In this document: positions 34,801-42,677 of the stretch, piece after piece
Numbering within the stretch: position 1 is the first letter of the stretch
Layout: each line of letters opens with the position of its first letter
Assembly (NCBI RefSeq): GCF_007994735.1
Contig: NZ_VOIL01000001.1
Span: forward strand, 1,364,001 to 1,428,000
Source of the DNA: Nesterenkonia populi
GTDB taxonomy: Bacteria; Actinomycetota; Actinomycetes; Actinomycetales; Micrococcaceae
Direction: 5' to 3'
Length of the DNA: 64,000 nt
Made by a program: the position numbers and the translations under genes
The notes under the pieces: model-generated
What the model was told of the DNA's origin: nothing
The model's input: only the letters and a program-made list of their open reading frames with translations
Databases searched by the model: none

Positions 34801-35856
34801 AGCGCGGCCTCCTCCGGGGGCCGGGAGACGGTGGAGTCGCCCACCGCCGAGGTGAACCGTGTGGTGGATCTCGTCTTCGAGCACGTCCGCCGCAGCCGCA
34901 ACCGGTCCCTGCTCGTGGTCACCGGCTCCGAGTGGCACGCCAAGCGGGTGGCGGACGCGATCAGCCTGCACCTGGCCAACCATGCCTGGGCAGCCCCCTT
35001 CTTCGAGCACGGTGCTGCGGGTGTGCCGGGCGGCTCCGGCTCCGGAGCTGCGGGGGAGGGCACCGGGGAGAGGTTCGTCGTCGCCCCGGTGGAGCGTGCC
35101 CATGGTGCGGTCCGCGACGATGTCATTCTCTCGCTCGGCTACGGCCGCACCCCGAAGGGGGAGCCGGCTGAGGATCTGGGCGAGCTCTCCGGGCCCCGCG
35201 GCCGTGAGTACTTCGCCCAGGCGGTCACCCGAGCCCGCGGCAAGCTGACCGTGGTCTCCTCCCTGACCGCTGATGAGCTGCGCGCGGCGGAGCTGACGGA
35301 GGGCGCGGCCCTGCTTCCCGACCTGCTGGACATCGACGGGCAGAGCGGAGGCAACCCGTCGGGCTCCGCTGAGCTCGCCGATCCGCTCGTCCTGGACCTC
35401 GTGGACCGCATCCGCGCCCGCGGCGGCCGGGTGGAGGACGGCTTCCGCGGCACTCTGGACCTGGCCGCCTGCCCCCGGAAGATCAGCCCGAACGCGCAGG
35501 TCACCCCGGTGGCGATGGTCTCCGACGGCACGGATGAGTACGCCGCGCTGTCCGTGCGTGAGCGTTCGCGTCTGCGGCCGGAGCGTTTCCGGGCCCTGGG
35601 CTGGGACTGCATGGTGCTGTGGACCATCGAGGTCTTCTCCGACCCGCGCCGGATCACCGAGCTGGTCGCGGAGAAGGTGGGGCTCTCCGCGGGTCCGGAG
35701 TTTGCCCAGGGCGGGCGCGCCCGCCTGCCCCGGCTGCGGGACTCCGGCACCGGCCCGCTGAAGTTCGGGGGAGCGGCAGACGCCTCAGACGCCTCCAGCC
35801 GAATCCCGCAGAAGCAGTGGCCGACACCCCGGGAGCGCGGGAAGTTCGCCGGATGA
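31861..35856 (+). CDS. DUF4011-type superfamily I helicase-like protein with degenerate Walker A
   Basis: A 1331-residue protein. Residues 1-270 match the N-terminal DUF4011-like region. A RecA-like fold begins near 290 with SAPPGTGQTQT, where Gln314 replaces the Walker A lysine. A long helical insert follows (about 380-760), then a Walker B-like VILLDAET (866-873, DA in place of DE), a UvrD-like C-terminal motif AVTRARGKLTVV (about 1121) and a terminal domain (about 1180-1300, LGWDCMVLWTIEVFSDP) resembling nuclease-like C-termini of this family. The role is unknown; nucleic-acid processing is likely. TTG start, with GGGAGGAA 6 nt upstream, 46 bp after guaA. Confidence 0.8.
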   Translation: MSEVDDVVTEGADAGTEVLSWIESFGTGTENDTMLRFTPSQHNAVDLTDANSSGLMQLLGGRRTRLSTLLNDSAVFAPAAKAAANIRAKIREMREDRGIETGYLACGIASWTETGDAGASQFTAPVMLVPISLGTRSDNGDYDLQFTAPARLNPALARHMEAVHGLQLDPAEFHAAGYVTARFDYQRTSALLQKLVSAAKKADDDAGSQSVPPADLESLQVWNQLYVSTFADLADLGNPHTLNLDHPVLTAMAGGNDLPQQAAADAQAELPATDERSPGSERLVADADADQQSALDAILSGASTVVSAPPGTGQTQTAVNAAAGLAWAGRRVLVVAERTDTLSEFSRRLSAAKLGTLAVHVPAAADPAALRDQIIRAIKRAERAEPPRLAAVHKKLISTRHQLRDHVASLHKVRDRWNCSPYQAMQALAALTSLNPAPATAVRLRRSVLDNTVERSQAAVKLKRAAELGAFAEETRRSPWFDARLSNRQETKDAHDLVKQLREELPELQSQIETACRSAGVAPGGSFAEWHAQVLLFQKVQESLGKFSHDVYARDVHDLIAATAPGWWRRQHGVEMSSMNRSRLRRVAKEYIRPGVSINDLHGSLADVQAEREEWLKHAEADSLPKVPPKLDTLVNVLGEVQVRLEKLVARLAPGGEEDQTLFDLPAASRAEGSARPQPQTGAGQERTLLSTVEALAEDERSLHTLPERTLLTEQLREQGFGELIDDFAERGVEPSQVADELELAWWQSALEAMISGDEYLAMTSGENLRSIEAHYAEADAAHIATGAQRLTHHLATTWKAALEEHPEAAGNLRGLLKNAAPTAQALQQVPAALTQPLVPIWTTSPLGLAEHLPAASGSRRSFDAVILLDAETLAVPAALGAISRADQVVAFGDPASGAPKPLAVSADPIARAAESQVPGSICTELARVLPVQKLRQVHRGADQELTELLSEHLYDGELVRLPDASQLTGLNRRVAVEQVSAASSGGRETVESPTAEVNRVVDLVFEHVRRSRNRSLLVVTGSEWHAKRVADAISLHLANHAWAAPFFEHGAAGVPGGSGSGAAGEGTGERFVVAPVERAHGAVRDDVILSLGYGRTPKGEPAEDLGELSGPRGREYFAQAVTRARGKLTVVSSLTADELRAAELTEGAALLPDLLDIDGQSGGNPSGSAELADPLVLDLVDRIRARGGRVEDGFRGTLDLAACPRKISPNAQVTPVAMVSDGTDEYAALSVRERSRLRPERFRALGWDCMVLWTIEVFSDPRRITELVAEKVGLSAGPEFAQGGRARLPRLRDSGTGPLKFGGAADASDASSRIPQKQWPTPRERGKFAG

Positions 35857-36059
35857 GCGAAGAGGGCCCCTCTGAGGCTCAGAGACGACGCCGGCGCCAT
35901 GGTCCTCGGCGTGTGACTGTTCCGGGCACTTCCGGGCAGCCGGAGGAGATCGAGTCCAAGCCCTGGAACCCGCTGGCTGAGGAGAAGCCCCTGCCGCCTG
36001 CTGACCGGGATGCCCGTGCTGAGGAGCTCACCCGCGACCGCCCGCCCCACTGGGGCTGA
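35853..36059 (+). CDS. Small basic protein coupled to the helicase-like gene
   Basis: A 68-residue ORF whose ATG overlaps the helicase stop (ATGA at 35853-35856). The N-terminal third is very basic (QRRRRRHGPRR), the rest acidic and Pro-rich, ending DRPPHWG. No family is recognised. Strict coupling suggests a partner of the upstream protein. Confidence 0.6.
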   Translation: MSEEGPSEAQRRRRRHGPRRVTVPGTSGQPEEIESKPWNPLAEEKPLPPADRDARAEELTRDRPPHWG

Positions 36060-36161
36060 GTCTTCCACAGGGGCGTCTCACCGGACGTCGGCGTGCTGAC
36101 AGGTTCACAGCCGCTGAGACGGCGTCCGCTGGGACCCGGAGGCTGGACGAAGGTAGCAGGC

Positions 36162-37070
36162 ATGACTGCTCCTGCTTGGCAGCACCCGGCCCGTCAGCAC
36201 CCCTCTGCCCGACGCCGGCAGCGATCCTCTGCCGGCTCCGTCCCTTTTGTGCCGGAGAGGCCCCGTGCCTCAGCAGCTCGCCGCTCAGCCCCACGGCCCC
36301 TGCCTGCCCCGGCTGCAGCAGAGAGTGAGAGACCTCGTGCGGCGAAGCAGCGGCCTGCCTCCCGTCCCTTCGCCGCGCGTCGTCCGCCCCGGGTGCGGCG
36401 CCGCATGCAGGGCGCAGGCCTGGGGCGCGCTGTGCGCAGGTTCCGCATCCCCCTGGCGCTGCTGATGGGCGCAGCCGCGCTCGCCGCGGTGCTGCTGGGG
36501 CAGGAGAGCGCCGATTTTCCGAGCAGGACGGCGGTGCGGGTCACTGCGGAGGTCCCCGCTGGACAGGCGCTCAGCGCCTCGCAGCTGGAGGAGGCGGAGG
36601 TGGATGCCGGCTCCCTGCCGGAGGACTACGCGCACAGTGCTGAGGACTTCGTGGGGCAGATCCTGGCCGCGCCCCTGCCTGCCGGCGCGGTGGTGCACCC
36701 GGCCCAACTGGTCGGCCCCGGCCTGCTCAAGGGACACGAGCCGGGCACGGTGGCAGTGCCGGTCCGCCCGGCGGACACCGCGATGCTCGGGCTGCTGTCA
36801 GTGGGGCAGCGGGTGGACGTGCTGGCCTCCACGGATGCGGCTGAGAGCGAGTCCGGAACCGCCCGGGTCGCGGAGAGCGCACCGGTGCTGTGGATGCCTC
36901 AGGGTGCGGAGGAGAACTGGGTCGGCGGCACGGCGGACGGGCAGGACGTGGCCATCCTCGCCGTGGATGCAGAGACTGCCGAGCGGCTGGCCGAGGCCGG
37001 CAGCCAGGGACGGCTGCACCTCAGCCTCACCAGCGGGCCGGCACAGACCGGCGTCGAGGGCAATGACTAG
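36162..37070 (+). CDS. SAF domain-containing membrane-anchored protein
   Basis: A 302-residue protein: an Arg/Pro/Ala-rich cytoplasmic N-terminus (1-92), one membrane helix (about 95-113) and an extracytoplasmic SAF domain (about 122-185, VRVTAEVPAGQALSASQLEE). The C-terminal part has RPADTAMLGLLSVGQRVDVLA, as in CpaB/RcpC pilus assembly proteins. No other pilus gene is in the window. ATG 36162 has AAGG upstream; an in-frame start at 36093 is possible. The stop overlaps that of convergent fmdB by 4 bp. Confidence 0.75.
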   Translation: MTAPAWQHPARQHPSARRRQRSSAGSVPFVPERPRASAARRSAPRPLPAPAAAESERPRAAKQRPASRPFAARRPPRVRRRMQGAGLGRAVRRFRIPLALLMGAAALAAVLLGQESADFPSRTAVRVTAEVPAGQALSASQLEEAEVDAGSLPEDYAHSAEDFVGQILAAPLPAGAVVHPAQLVGPGLLKGHEPGTVAVPVRPADTAMLGLLSVGQRVDVLASTDAAESESGTARVAESAPVLWMPQGAEENWVGGTADGQDVAILAVDAETAERLAEAGSQGRLHLSLTSGPAQTGVEGND

Positions 37071-37381
37071 GAGGTGGAGGATGAGGCGGTGCTCGACGAG
37101 CTCGAGCTGCCGGACGAGGAGCTCTCCGAGCCCGAGCTGCTGGAGCCCGAGCCGCTGTCCGAGGAGGAGGACTCGGATGAGCTGCTGCCTGAGCCGGACG
37201 AGCTGCCGCGGGCGTCGTTCCGATAGAAGCCGGCGCCCTTGAACGTCACCCCGACGTTGCCGAACTTCTTCCTCAGGGTGCCCTCACATTCGGGGCAGAC
37301 TCTCAGAGGCGCGTCGTCGAAGGACTGGTAGATGTCGAAGGCGTGGCTGCAGTCCTTGCAGGCGTAGGCGTAAGTGGGCAT
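37067..37381 (-). CDS. FmdB family zinc ribbon protein with serine-rich tail
   Basis: A 104-residue protein. The FmdB/CxxC ribbon has Cys8, Cys11, Cys29 and Cys32 (YACKDC, VCPEC) and the family ending VTFKGAGFYRND. Residues 60-104 are almost only Ser, Gly and Glu. FmdB proteins have been named as putative regulators, but their job is not settled. GGAG lies 6 nt before ATG 37381. The promoter carries a perfect CIRCE operator, which places the gene under the HrcA heat-shock repressor. Confidence 0.9.
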   Translation of the reverse strand: MPTYAYACKDCSHAFDIYQSFDDAPLRVCPECEGTLRKKFGNVGVTFKGAGFYRNDARGSSSGSGSSSSESSSSDSGSGSSSSGSESSSSGSSSSSSTASSSTS

Positions 37382-37411
37382 CTGAACTCCAGGTCAGCTC
37401 TGTGGAACGTG

Positions 37412-37443
37412 TTAGCACTCGGACTGTTTGAGTGCTAATTATA
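37412..37443 (-). promoter_or_regulatory. CIRCE operator with overlapping TATAAT -10 upstream of fmdB
   Basis: TTAGCACTC-N9-GAGTGCTAA at 37412-37438 matches the HrcA operator consensus at all 18 positions. On the reverse strand a perfect TATAAT (37443-37438) overlaps its outer edge by one base, so HrcA binding would block initiation. The element also overlaps the stop codon of the upstream folate cyclo-ligase gene. Confidence 0.9.
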
Positions 37444-38091
37444 TGCCCTCCGGAGCTGGACGAACCCGTTCTCGGTGACAGCGGCATCCACGCGCAGGTC
37501 ATGGGCCTCCACCGGGAAGGCTCCGGCGGGAAGGAGCTCCGCGGAGTGCGCGACGCCGATGATCCGGCAGTTCAGGCCCGTGCCGTGACGACGCAGGGCA
37601 GGCAGTGCGCTGAGCGAGGTGTCGTAGAAGCCGCCTCCCTGGCCCATCCGGGCGCCGGCCTCATCCAAGGCCAGCGCCGGCACCAACAGGCTCAGATGCT
37701 CCCCGGAGGCCTCCAGGACCTGGGCGAGGCTCAGCTCAGCGCCCGGCTCAGCGTCCGGCTCCTGCAGGGGGAGGACGGGGTGCTTCCGAAGCCCCGACTC
37801 CGGACTCCAGCGCACCCAGAGCAGCTCCCGGCTGCCGTCTGTGGGGGTGACCGGCAGGAACGCCGTGCCGCCGCGGCGGCCGGTGTGCAGCTTCAGGAAC
37901 CTCAGCACATCCGGCTCCCCGCGCATCGGCAGGTACCCGGCCACCGCGGACCCCGCCGGGATCTGCGGCTCCAGCGCCTGGGCGATCATCCGTCCACGCT
38001 CTGCAAGCTGCTCCTGGGTGAGCGCGGCGCGTGAGGCGCGCAGCCTGCGTCGTACCTCAGCCTTGGCCTCGGAGGTGCGGTTCAGATCCAC
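37435..38091 (-). CDS. 5-formyltetrahydrofolate cyclo-ligase
   Basis: Converts 5-formyl-THF to 5,10-methenyl-THF using ATP. The 218-residue protein has AGYLPMRGEPDV, the nucleotide-binding MGQGGGFYD (149-157) and the C-terminal VEAHDLRVDAAVTENG, all typical of the family. The GTG start (38091) overlaps the mannosyltransferase stop by 10 bp; a nearby in-frame GTG at 38100 is an alternative. Its stop codon lies inside the CIRCE element of fmdB. Confidence 0.92.
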   Translation of the reverse strand: MDLNRTSEAKAEVRRRLRASRAALTQEQLAERGRMIAQALEPQIPAGSAVAGYLPMRGEPDVLRFLKLHTGRRGGTAFLPVTPTDGSRELLWVRWSPESGLRKHPVLPLQEPDAEPGAELSLAQVLEASGEHLSLLVPALALDEAGARMGQGGGFYDTSLSALPALRRHGTGLNCRIIGVAHSAELLPAGAFPVEAHDLRVDAAVTENGFVQLRRAYN

Positions 38092-39701
38092 GAGTCGATC
38101 CACATCCGCCACTGCCACTGGTCGTAGGGGATGAGCTCGGCGGTCCAAACCGGCCAGAAGAACACGGACACCGCCACGCACAGCAGGGCGAAGCAGGTCA
38201 CCAGCACAGTGTTCCGCTGCCGCACCGAGTCCCGGGAAGTGTCGCCCATGCCCAGCACCAGGCCCGCCAGCACCGTCACCGCGAGGATGAGGAAGGGGTG
38301 GAAGCTGATCGTATAGAAGAAGAACATCGTACGGTCCGGGAACAGCAGCCAGACCGCGTACCCGGCCGCATAGCCGGACAGGACGGCGCCGTACCGCCAG
38401 TCGCGGCGGCCCAGCCACAGCAGCAGCACGATCACCACAGCGACCAGCCCGGTCCACCAGATCAGCGGGTTGGCGAGATCCACCACCGCCGAGGAGCAGC
38501 GGCCGGCCACGCAGGTCTCCCCGGTGTGCTCGTAGACTGCGCCTTCGTCCAGGCCCTGGTAGTGCATGGAGACCGGCCGCCCCATGAACAGCCAGGTCCA
38601 CGGGGTGGAAGCGTACTCATGCCCGCTCTCCAGCCCCGTGTGAAATTCAGTCGCAGAGGTGTGATAGTTCCACAGGGAGCGGATCGGGCCCGGCACCAGC
38701 ACCGCAAGACCCTCGGGCGGGTTCTCCTCGTGCCAGCCCCGGCCCCAGCCTCCGCTGGTCACCAGCCAGCCCGACCAGCTCGCCAGATAAGTCACCGCGA
38801 CGATCGGCAGCACGGTGATCGCAGCGGGCAGGCCGTCCCGCAGCAGCCCGCTGCGCAGCCAGCGCCGCACCCCCAGGGTCCGACGGGCTTCGACGTCCCA
38901 GAGCACCACCATCAGCCCGAACACCGGGATGAAGGCCAGCGCGGAGAGCTTCACCGCCACCGCGCAGCCCAGCAGCACCCCGGCCGCGAGGCGCCACGGC
39001 CTCAGGAGCAGGTGCGGTCCCCTCTCCCAGTCGGCGTCCGGGAGGCCCTCCGACTCGGCCGCCCAGACGGCCAGCCGACGTCGCGCGCTGTACCGGTCCG
39101 CCAGCAGCGCGCCGAACGCCGCCAGCACAAAGAGGAGCAGGAAGATGTCCAGCAGCGCGACCCGGGACATGACCAGATGATGGCCCTCCACGGCGCTGAG
39201 CAGGCCCGCGAACCCGCCCAGGAACACTGAGCGGAACATCCGCTGAGCGATCAGCGCGATCAGCAGCACCGCCAGCGCCCCCGCGATCGCCGAGGAGAAG
39301 CGCCACCCGTAGGCCGAATCCGTGCCGAAGATGCGCAGGCCGACGGCGATCAGCCACTTGCCCAGCGGCGGGTGCACCACATACGAGCCCTCCTCCGTGG
39401 GCTGCGGGTTCCCGCCGGCGAACTGCTCGTCGTGATCCTCGGGCCACACCAGCTCATGCCCGGCGATCATCAGCGCATACGCGTCCTTGGCGTAGTAGGT
39501 CTCATCAAAGATGAGCGACCGCGGGTTGCCGAGGTTCCACAGCCGCAGCGCCCCCGCGAACACCGCCAGGATCACCGGCACCGCCCAGCCGAGCACCCCG
39601 GGGGAGAAGGGGGCCGCGTTGAGCCGCTCCTGCCACAGGGCGCGGCGCCGGGCCGCGGTGCCCCCGGCCGGGGGCTGCTGGGACCGGGTCAGGGCTGTCA
39701 C
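38082..39701 (-). CDS. pmt: Dolichyl-phosphate-mannose-protein mannosyltransferase (GT39)
   Basis: Transfers mannose from polyprenyl-phosphate-mannose to Ser/Thr of exported proteins. A 539-residue polytopic protein with the GT39 loop-1 signature FDETYYAKDAYAL (catalytic Asp-Glu), HPPLGKWLIAVG and the conserved AVEGHHLVMSRVALLDIFL region split over helix 3. The C-terminus carries helices ending at DSWI. Open frame continues upstream to 40472, but that part is antisense to rsmI. GTG 39701 is fixed by a TAGGAT -10 exactly 7 nt upstream. Confidence 0.92.
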   Translation of the reverse strand: MTALTRSQQPPAGGTAARRRALWQERLNAAPFSPGVLGWAVPVILAVFAGALRLWNLGNPRSLIFDETYYAKDAYALMIAGHELVWPEDHDEQFAGGNPQPTEEGSYVVHPPLGKWLIAVGLRIFGTDSAYGWRFSSAIAGALAVLLIALIAQRMFRSVFLGGFAGLLSAVEGHHLVMSRVALLDIFLLLFVLAAFGALLADRYSARRRLAVWAAESEGLPDADWERGPHLLLRPWRLAAGVLLGCAVAVKLSALAFIPVFGLMVVLWDVEARRTLGVRRWLRSGLLRDGLPAAITVLPIVAVTYLASWSGWLVTSGGWGRGWHEENPPEGLAVLVPGPIRSLWNYHTSATEFHTGLESGHEYASTPWTWLFMGRPVSMHYQGLDEGAVYEHTGETCVAGRCSSAVVDLANPLIWWTGLVAVVIVLLLWLGRRDWRYGAVLSGYAAGYAVWLLFPDRTMFFFYTISFHPFLILAVTVLAGLVLGMGDTSRDSVRQRNTVLVTCFALLCVAVSVFFWPVWTAELIPYDQWQWRMWIDSWI

Positions 39702-39720
39702 TGTCGGTATCCTACTTTCG
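39702..39720. promoter_or_regulatory. 19-bp bidirectional leaderless promoter (pmt / rsmI)
   Basis: The forward strand has TATCCT (39708-39713), 7 nt, then ATG 39721. The reverse strand has TAGGAT (39714-39709), 7 nt, then GTG 39701. The hexamers overlap by 5 bp, and the geometry is identical to that at 13610-13628. Confidence 0.65.
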
Positions 39721-40650
39721 ATGACCGCTCCTGATTCCGAATCCCAGCTCTGGGAGACCCCCGTGGTGCTGGCCGCCACCCCCATCGGCAACCTCGGCGA
39801 TACCACCGAGCGGCTCCGCCAGCTGCTCCGCACCGCGGAGATCATCGCCTGCGAGGACACCCGCCGCACCCGCCGCCTGCTGCAGGCTCTGGCCATCAGC
39901 ACTGAGGCGAAGCTCCTCAGCCTCCACGAGCACAACGAGGCCTCCCGCAGCGAGCAGCTGGTCGAGCAGGCCGCCGCCGGCACCCGGATCCTCGTGGTCT
40001 CCGACGCGGGGATGCCCGCGGTCTCCGATCCCGGCCACCGGCTCATCACCGCAGCCGTCGACGCCGGGGTCGGGCTCACCGTCGCCCCGGGAGCCTCAGC
40101 GGTCACCACCGCCCTCGCGCTCTCCGGACTGCCCACCCACGCGTTCACCTTCGGCGGCTTCATCCCCCGCAAACAGTCCGAGAAGCAGAGCCTCTTCGCC
40201 CGCCTGCAGAGTGAGGAGTGGACCACCGTCCTCTTCGAGTCACCGCACCGGATCGCCGCCGTGGCGGCCGAGCTCGCCGAAGCCCTCGGCCCGTCCCGGA
40301 GGGCCGCCGTCGCCCGTGAGCTCACCAAGAAGTACGAGGAGGTCCTCCGCGGGTCCCTCGCAGAGCTGGCGGAGCTGCTCGAGCGGCGGCACGCTGAGGG
40401 CACCCTCAGAGGCGAGTTCGTCCTCGTGATCGCAGGCGCGGCCCCCGGCGACGACGGCGCCGCCCAGCTCACCGCGGCCGAGCAGGCCCAGAGGCTCGCC
40501 GAGCTGGTGCTTCAGCGCACGGAGGAGGGCATCCGGCTCAAGGACGCCGCCAAGCAGGTGGCCGCCGAGCAGCCGGCCGGCGGGCACAGCGTCAGCAGCC
40601 GCGACCTCTACCAGGCGGCCCTCGAGCGCCGGAAGACTACCGGCGAGTAA
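39721..40650 (+). CDS. rsmI: 16S rRNA (cytidine-1402-2'-O)-methyltransferase RsmI
   Basis: A SAM-dependent tetrapyrrole-methylase-fold enzyme that modifies C1402 in the decoding centre. The 309-residue protein opens with VVLAATPIGNLGDTTERL (first half of the signature), then CEDTRRTRRLL, SDAGMPAVSDPGHRL and GFIPRK, all RsmI hallmarks. The C-terminal helical extension (ASRDLYQAALERRK-like) is present. ATG 39721 is set by the interlocked promoter; in-frame sequence to 39511 is antisense to pmt. Confidence 0.95.
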   Translation: MTAPDSESQLWETPVVLAATPIGNLGDTTERLRQLLRTAEIIACEDTRRTRRLLQALAISTEAKLLSLHEHNEASRSEQLVEQAAAGTRILVVSDAGMPAVSDPGHRLITAAVDAGVGLTVAPGASAVTTALALSGLPTHAFTFGGFIPRKQSEKQSLFARLQSEEWTTVLFESPHRIAAVAAELAEALGPSRRAAVARELTKKYEEVLRGSLAELAELLERRHAEGTLRGEFVLVIAGAAPGDDGAAQLTAAEQAQRLAELVLQRTEEGIRLKDAAKQVAAEQPAGGHSVSSRDLYQAALERRKTTGE

Positions 40651-40697
40651 GTTCCCGCACGGGCGCGATCCCTGCCATCCCGGGGAAGGCCCATGGT

Positions 40698-40709
40698 TAG
40701 ACTGACCGG
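40698..40709 (+). promoter_or_regulatory. -10 element for the acyl-CoA ligase gene
   Basis: TAGACT (40698-40703) lies 6 nt before GTG 40710. Confidence 0.5.
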
Positions 40710-42593
40710 GTGAATTCGACCAGCGACGCCCCAGAGACCCCTGCCGCGCCGAACGCCCCCATCGCCGAGGCTGCCACGGAGCAGGCCGTGCACCTGCCTG
40801 AGGACCACAACGTCACCCACGGGGTCCTCGCCCTGGAGCAGAAGCGGCCCGGGCACGCCGTCTATGCGATCCGCAACGGCTCCGGTGGCTGGCTGGACGT
40901 CTCCATCGCCTCCTTCCTGGACCAGGTCCGCGGTGTGGCGAAGGGCCTGATCGCCGCAGGCGTGCAGCCCGGGGACCGGGTCGCTGTGATGTCGCAGACC
41001 TCCTACCCGTGGGCTGTGGTGGACCAGGCCGTCTGGTTCGCAGGCGGCATCTCCGTGCCCGTCTACGACACGGCCTCCACCCATCAGGTCTCCCATGTGC
41101 TCGCCAACTCCGGCGCCAAGCTCGTCCTCATCGGTGACGAGTCCCTGCGCGCGAAGGTCCAGGGAGCAGCGAATATGGGCCGGGCCGAGGTGACCATCCG
41201 GTCCGCGGAGAGCATCGCAGCGCTCAACGAGATCGCGGCCGACGGCGCCTCCGTCTCCGCTGCTGACCTGGAGTCCGCACGCACCGCACGGAAGCTCGAC
41301 GACGTCGCGACCATCGTCTACACCTCCGGCACCACCGGCAAGCCCAAGGGTGCGCGGATCACGCACCGGAACCTGGCCGAGGGCGCGGCCAACCTGCTGA
41401 GCTTCACCACCGACATCCTCGGCAAGGGGGAGTCCCGGACCCTGCTGTTCCTGCCCTTGGCGCATGTGCTGGCCCGGGCGGTGCAGCTGGCCTGCATCCA
41501 CCGCGGCATCCAGGTGGCCCACACCGGTGACACCACCACCCTCATTGAGGACCTGGGCAGCTACCGCCCTACGTGGCTGCTGGCGGTGCCGCGCGTCTTC
41601 GAGAAGGTCTATCACTCCGCCGCTGCGAAGGCTGAGTCTGAGGGCAGGGGCAAGATCTTCCACGCAGCCCGCCGGACGGCGATCGCCTACTCGGAAGCCC
41701 TGCAGGCTGAGGCTGACGGCACCGGCAGGGGCCCCTCCGTCGCGCTGAAGGCCAAGCACGCCCTCTTCTCCAAGCTGGTGTACTCCAAGCTGCACGCCCG
41801 GATGGGCGGCTGCGTGACCCACTTCGTCTCCGGGGCGTCCCCGCTGAACCCGGAGATCGGGCACTTCTTCACCGGCATCGGCCTGCCCGTTCAGGAAGGC
41901 TACGGCCTGACGGAGTCCACCGCCCCGATCACGCTGAACATCCCGGGCGCCACCCGCATCGGCTCGGTGGGCCTGCCGGTGCCCGGCAACAGCGTGAAGA
42001 CCGCCGAGGACGGCGAGGTCCTCCTGAAGGGCCCTGTGATCTTCGACGGCTACCACCGGGACGAGGACGGCACCGCGGAGACTTTCGACGAGGACGGCTG
42101 GTTCCGCTCCGGGGACCTCGGCTCCATGGACGAGGACGGGTTCCTCACCATCACCGGCCGAAAGAAGGAGCTCATCGTCACCGCGGGCGGCAAGAACGTC
42201 TACCCGACCCCGATGGAGGAGGCGGTCCGTGCTGACCCGCTGGTCGCCCAGACGATCATTGTCGGCGACGGCAAGCCGTTCGTGGCGGCTCTGGTGTTTC
42301 CGGACCCGGAGAACCTGGCCGGCTGGGCCGAGCGCGAGGGATACGGCTCCGAAATGTCTCTGACGGAGGTGCTCCACCATGATGAGGCGGGCCCGGCCCT
42401 GCGTGAGCATGTGCAGGCCCGGGTGGATGAGTCCAATGAGAAGGTCTCCCGCGCCGAGTCGATCCGGAAGTTCGAGATGGTCGACGCCGAGCTGACCGAA
42501 GCCTCGGGCCACCTCACCCCGAGCATGAAGCTCATCCGCGCCAAGGTCATCGACGACTACGCGGACACAGTGGAAGCCCTCTACGCCGGCTGA
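40710..42593 (+). CDS. Long-chain fatty-acid-CoA ligase (AMP-forming)
   Basis: A 627-residue adenylate-forming enzyme that activates fatty acids to acyl-CoA. The P-loop motif YTSGTTGKPKGA lies at about 203-214; QEGYGLTES is the adenine-binding A5 motif, GWFRSGDLGSMDEDGFLTITGRKKE contains the A7-A8 hinge in two parts, and the catalytic Lys region VTAGGKNVYPTPMEE follows. The pattern is that of the FadD15-like membrane-associated group. A polar 30-residue N-terminal extension is present. It is monocistronic between two leaderless promoters. Confidence 0.93.
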   Translation: MNSTSDAPETPAAPNAPIAEAATEQAVHLPEDHNVTHGVLALEQKRPGHAVYAIRNGSGGWLDVSIASFLDQVRGVAKGLIAAGVQPGDRVAVMSQTSYPWAVVDQAVWFAGGISVPVYDTASTHQVSHVLANSGAKLVLIGDESLRAKVQGAANMGRAEVTIRSAESIAALNEIAADGASVSAADLESARTARKLDDVATIVYTSGTTGKPKGARITHRNLAEGAANLLSFTTDILGKGESRTLLFLPLAHVLARAVQLACIHRGIQVAHTGDTTTLIEDLGSYRPTWLLAVPRVFEKVYHSAAAKAESEGRGKIFHAARRTAIAYSEALQAEADGTGRGPSVALKAKHALFSKLVYSKLHARMGGCVTHFVSGASPLNPEIGHFFTGIGLPVQEGYGLTESTAPITLNIPGATRIGSVGLPVPGNSVKTAEDGEVLLKGPVIFDGYHRDEDGTAETFDEDGWFRSGDLGSMDEDGFLTITGRKKELIVTAGGKNVYPTPMEEAVRADPLVAQTIIVGDGKPFVAALVFPDPENLAGWAEREGYGSEMSLTEVLHHDEAGPALREHVQARVDESNEKVSRAESIRKFEMVDAELTEASGHLTPSMKLIRAKVIDDYADTVEALYAG

Positions 42594-42677
42594 ACCGCCT
42601 CAGGCACTGTCCCCGGCGTCGTGCCGGGCTCGTGCGTCACAGGCCGCTCCGTGGACCCTCACAGCTCGCGATGCGAG

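Noticed and set aside
31756-35103. An 1115-codon open frame antisense to the helicase-like gene
   Set aside because: G+C-rich codon usage leaves long stop-free antisense frames. The translation is Gly/Leu/Val-rich with no domain, while the sense strand encodes clear helicase-family motifs.
39711-40472. In-frame upstream extension of the mannosyltransferase
   Set aside because: It is antisense to rsmI, has no membrane or GT39 character, and a -10 element lies 7 nt before the GTG at 39701.
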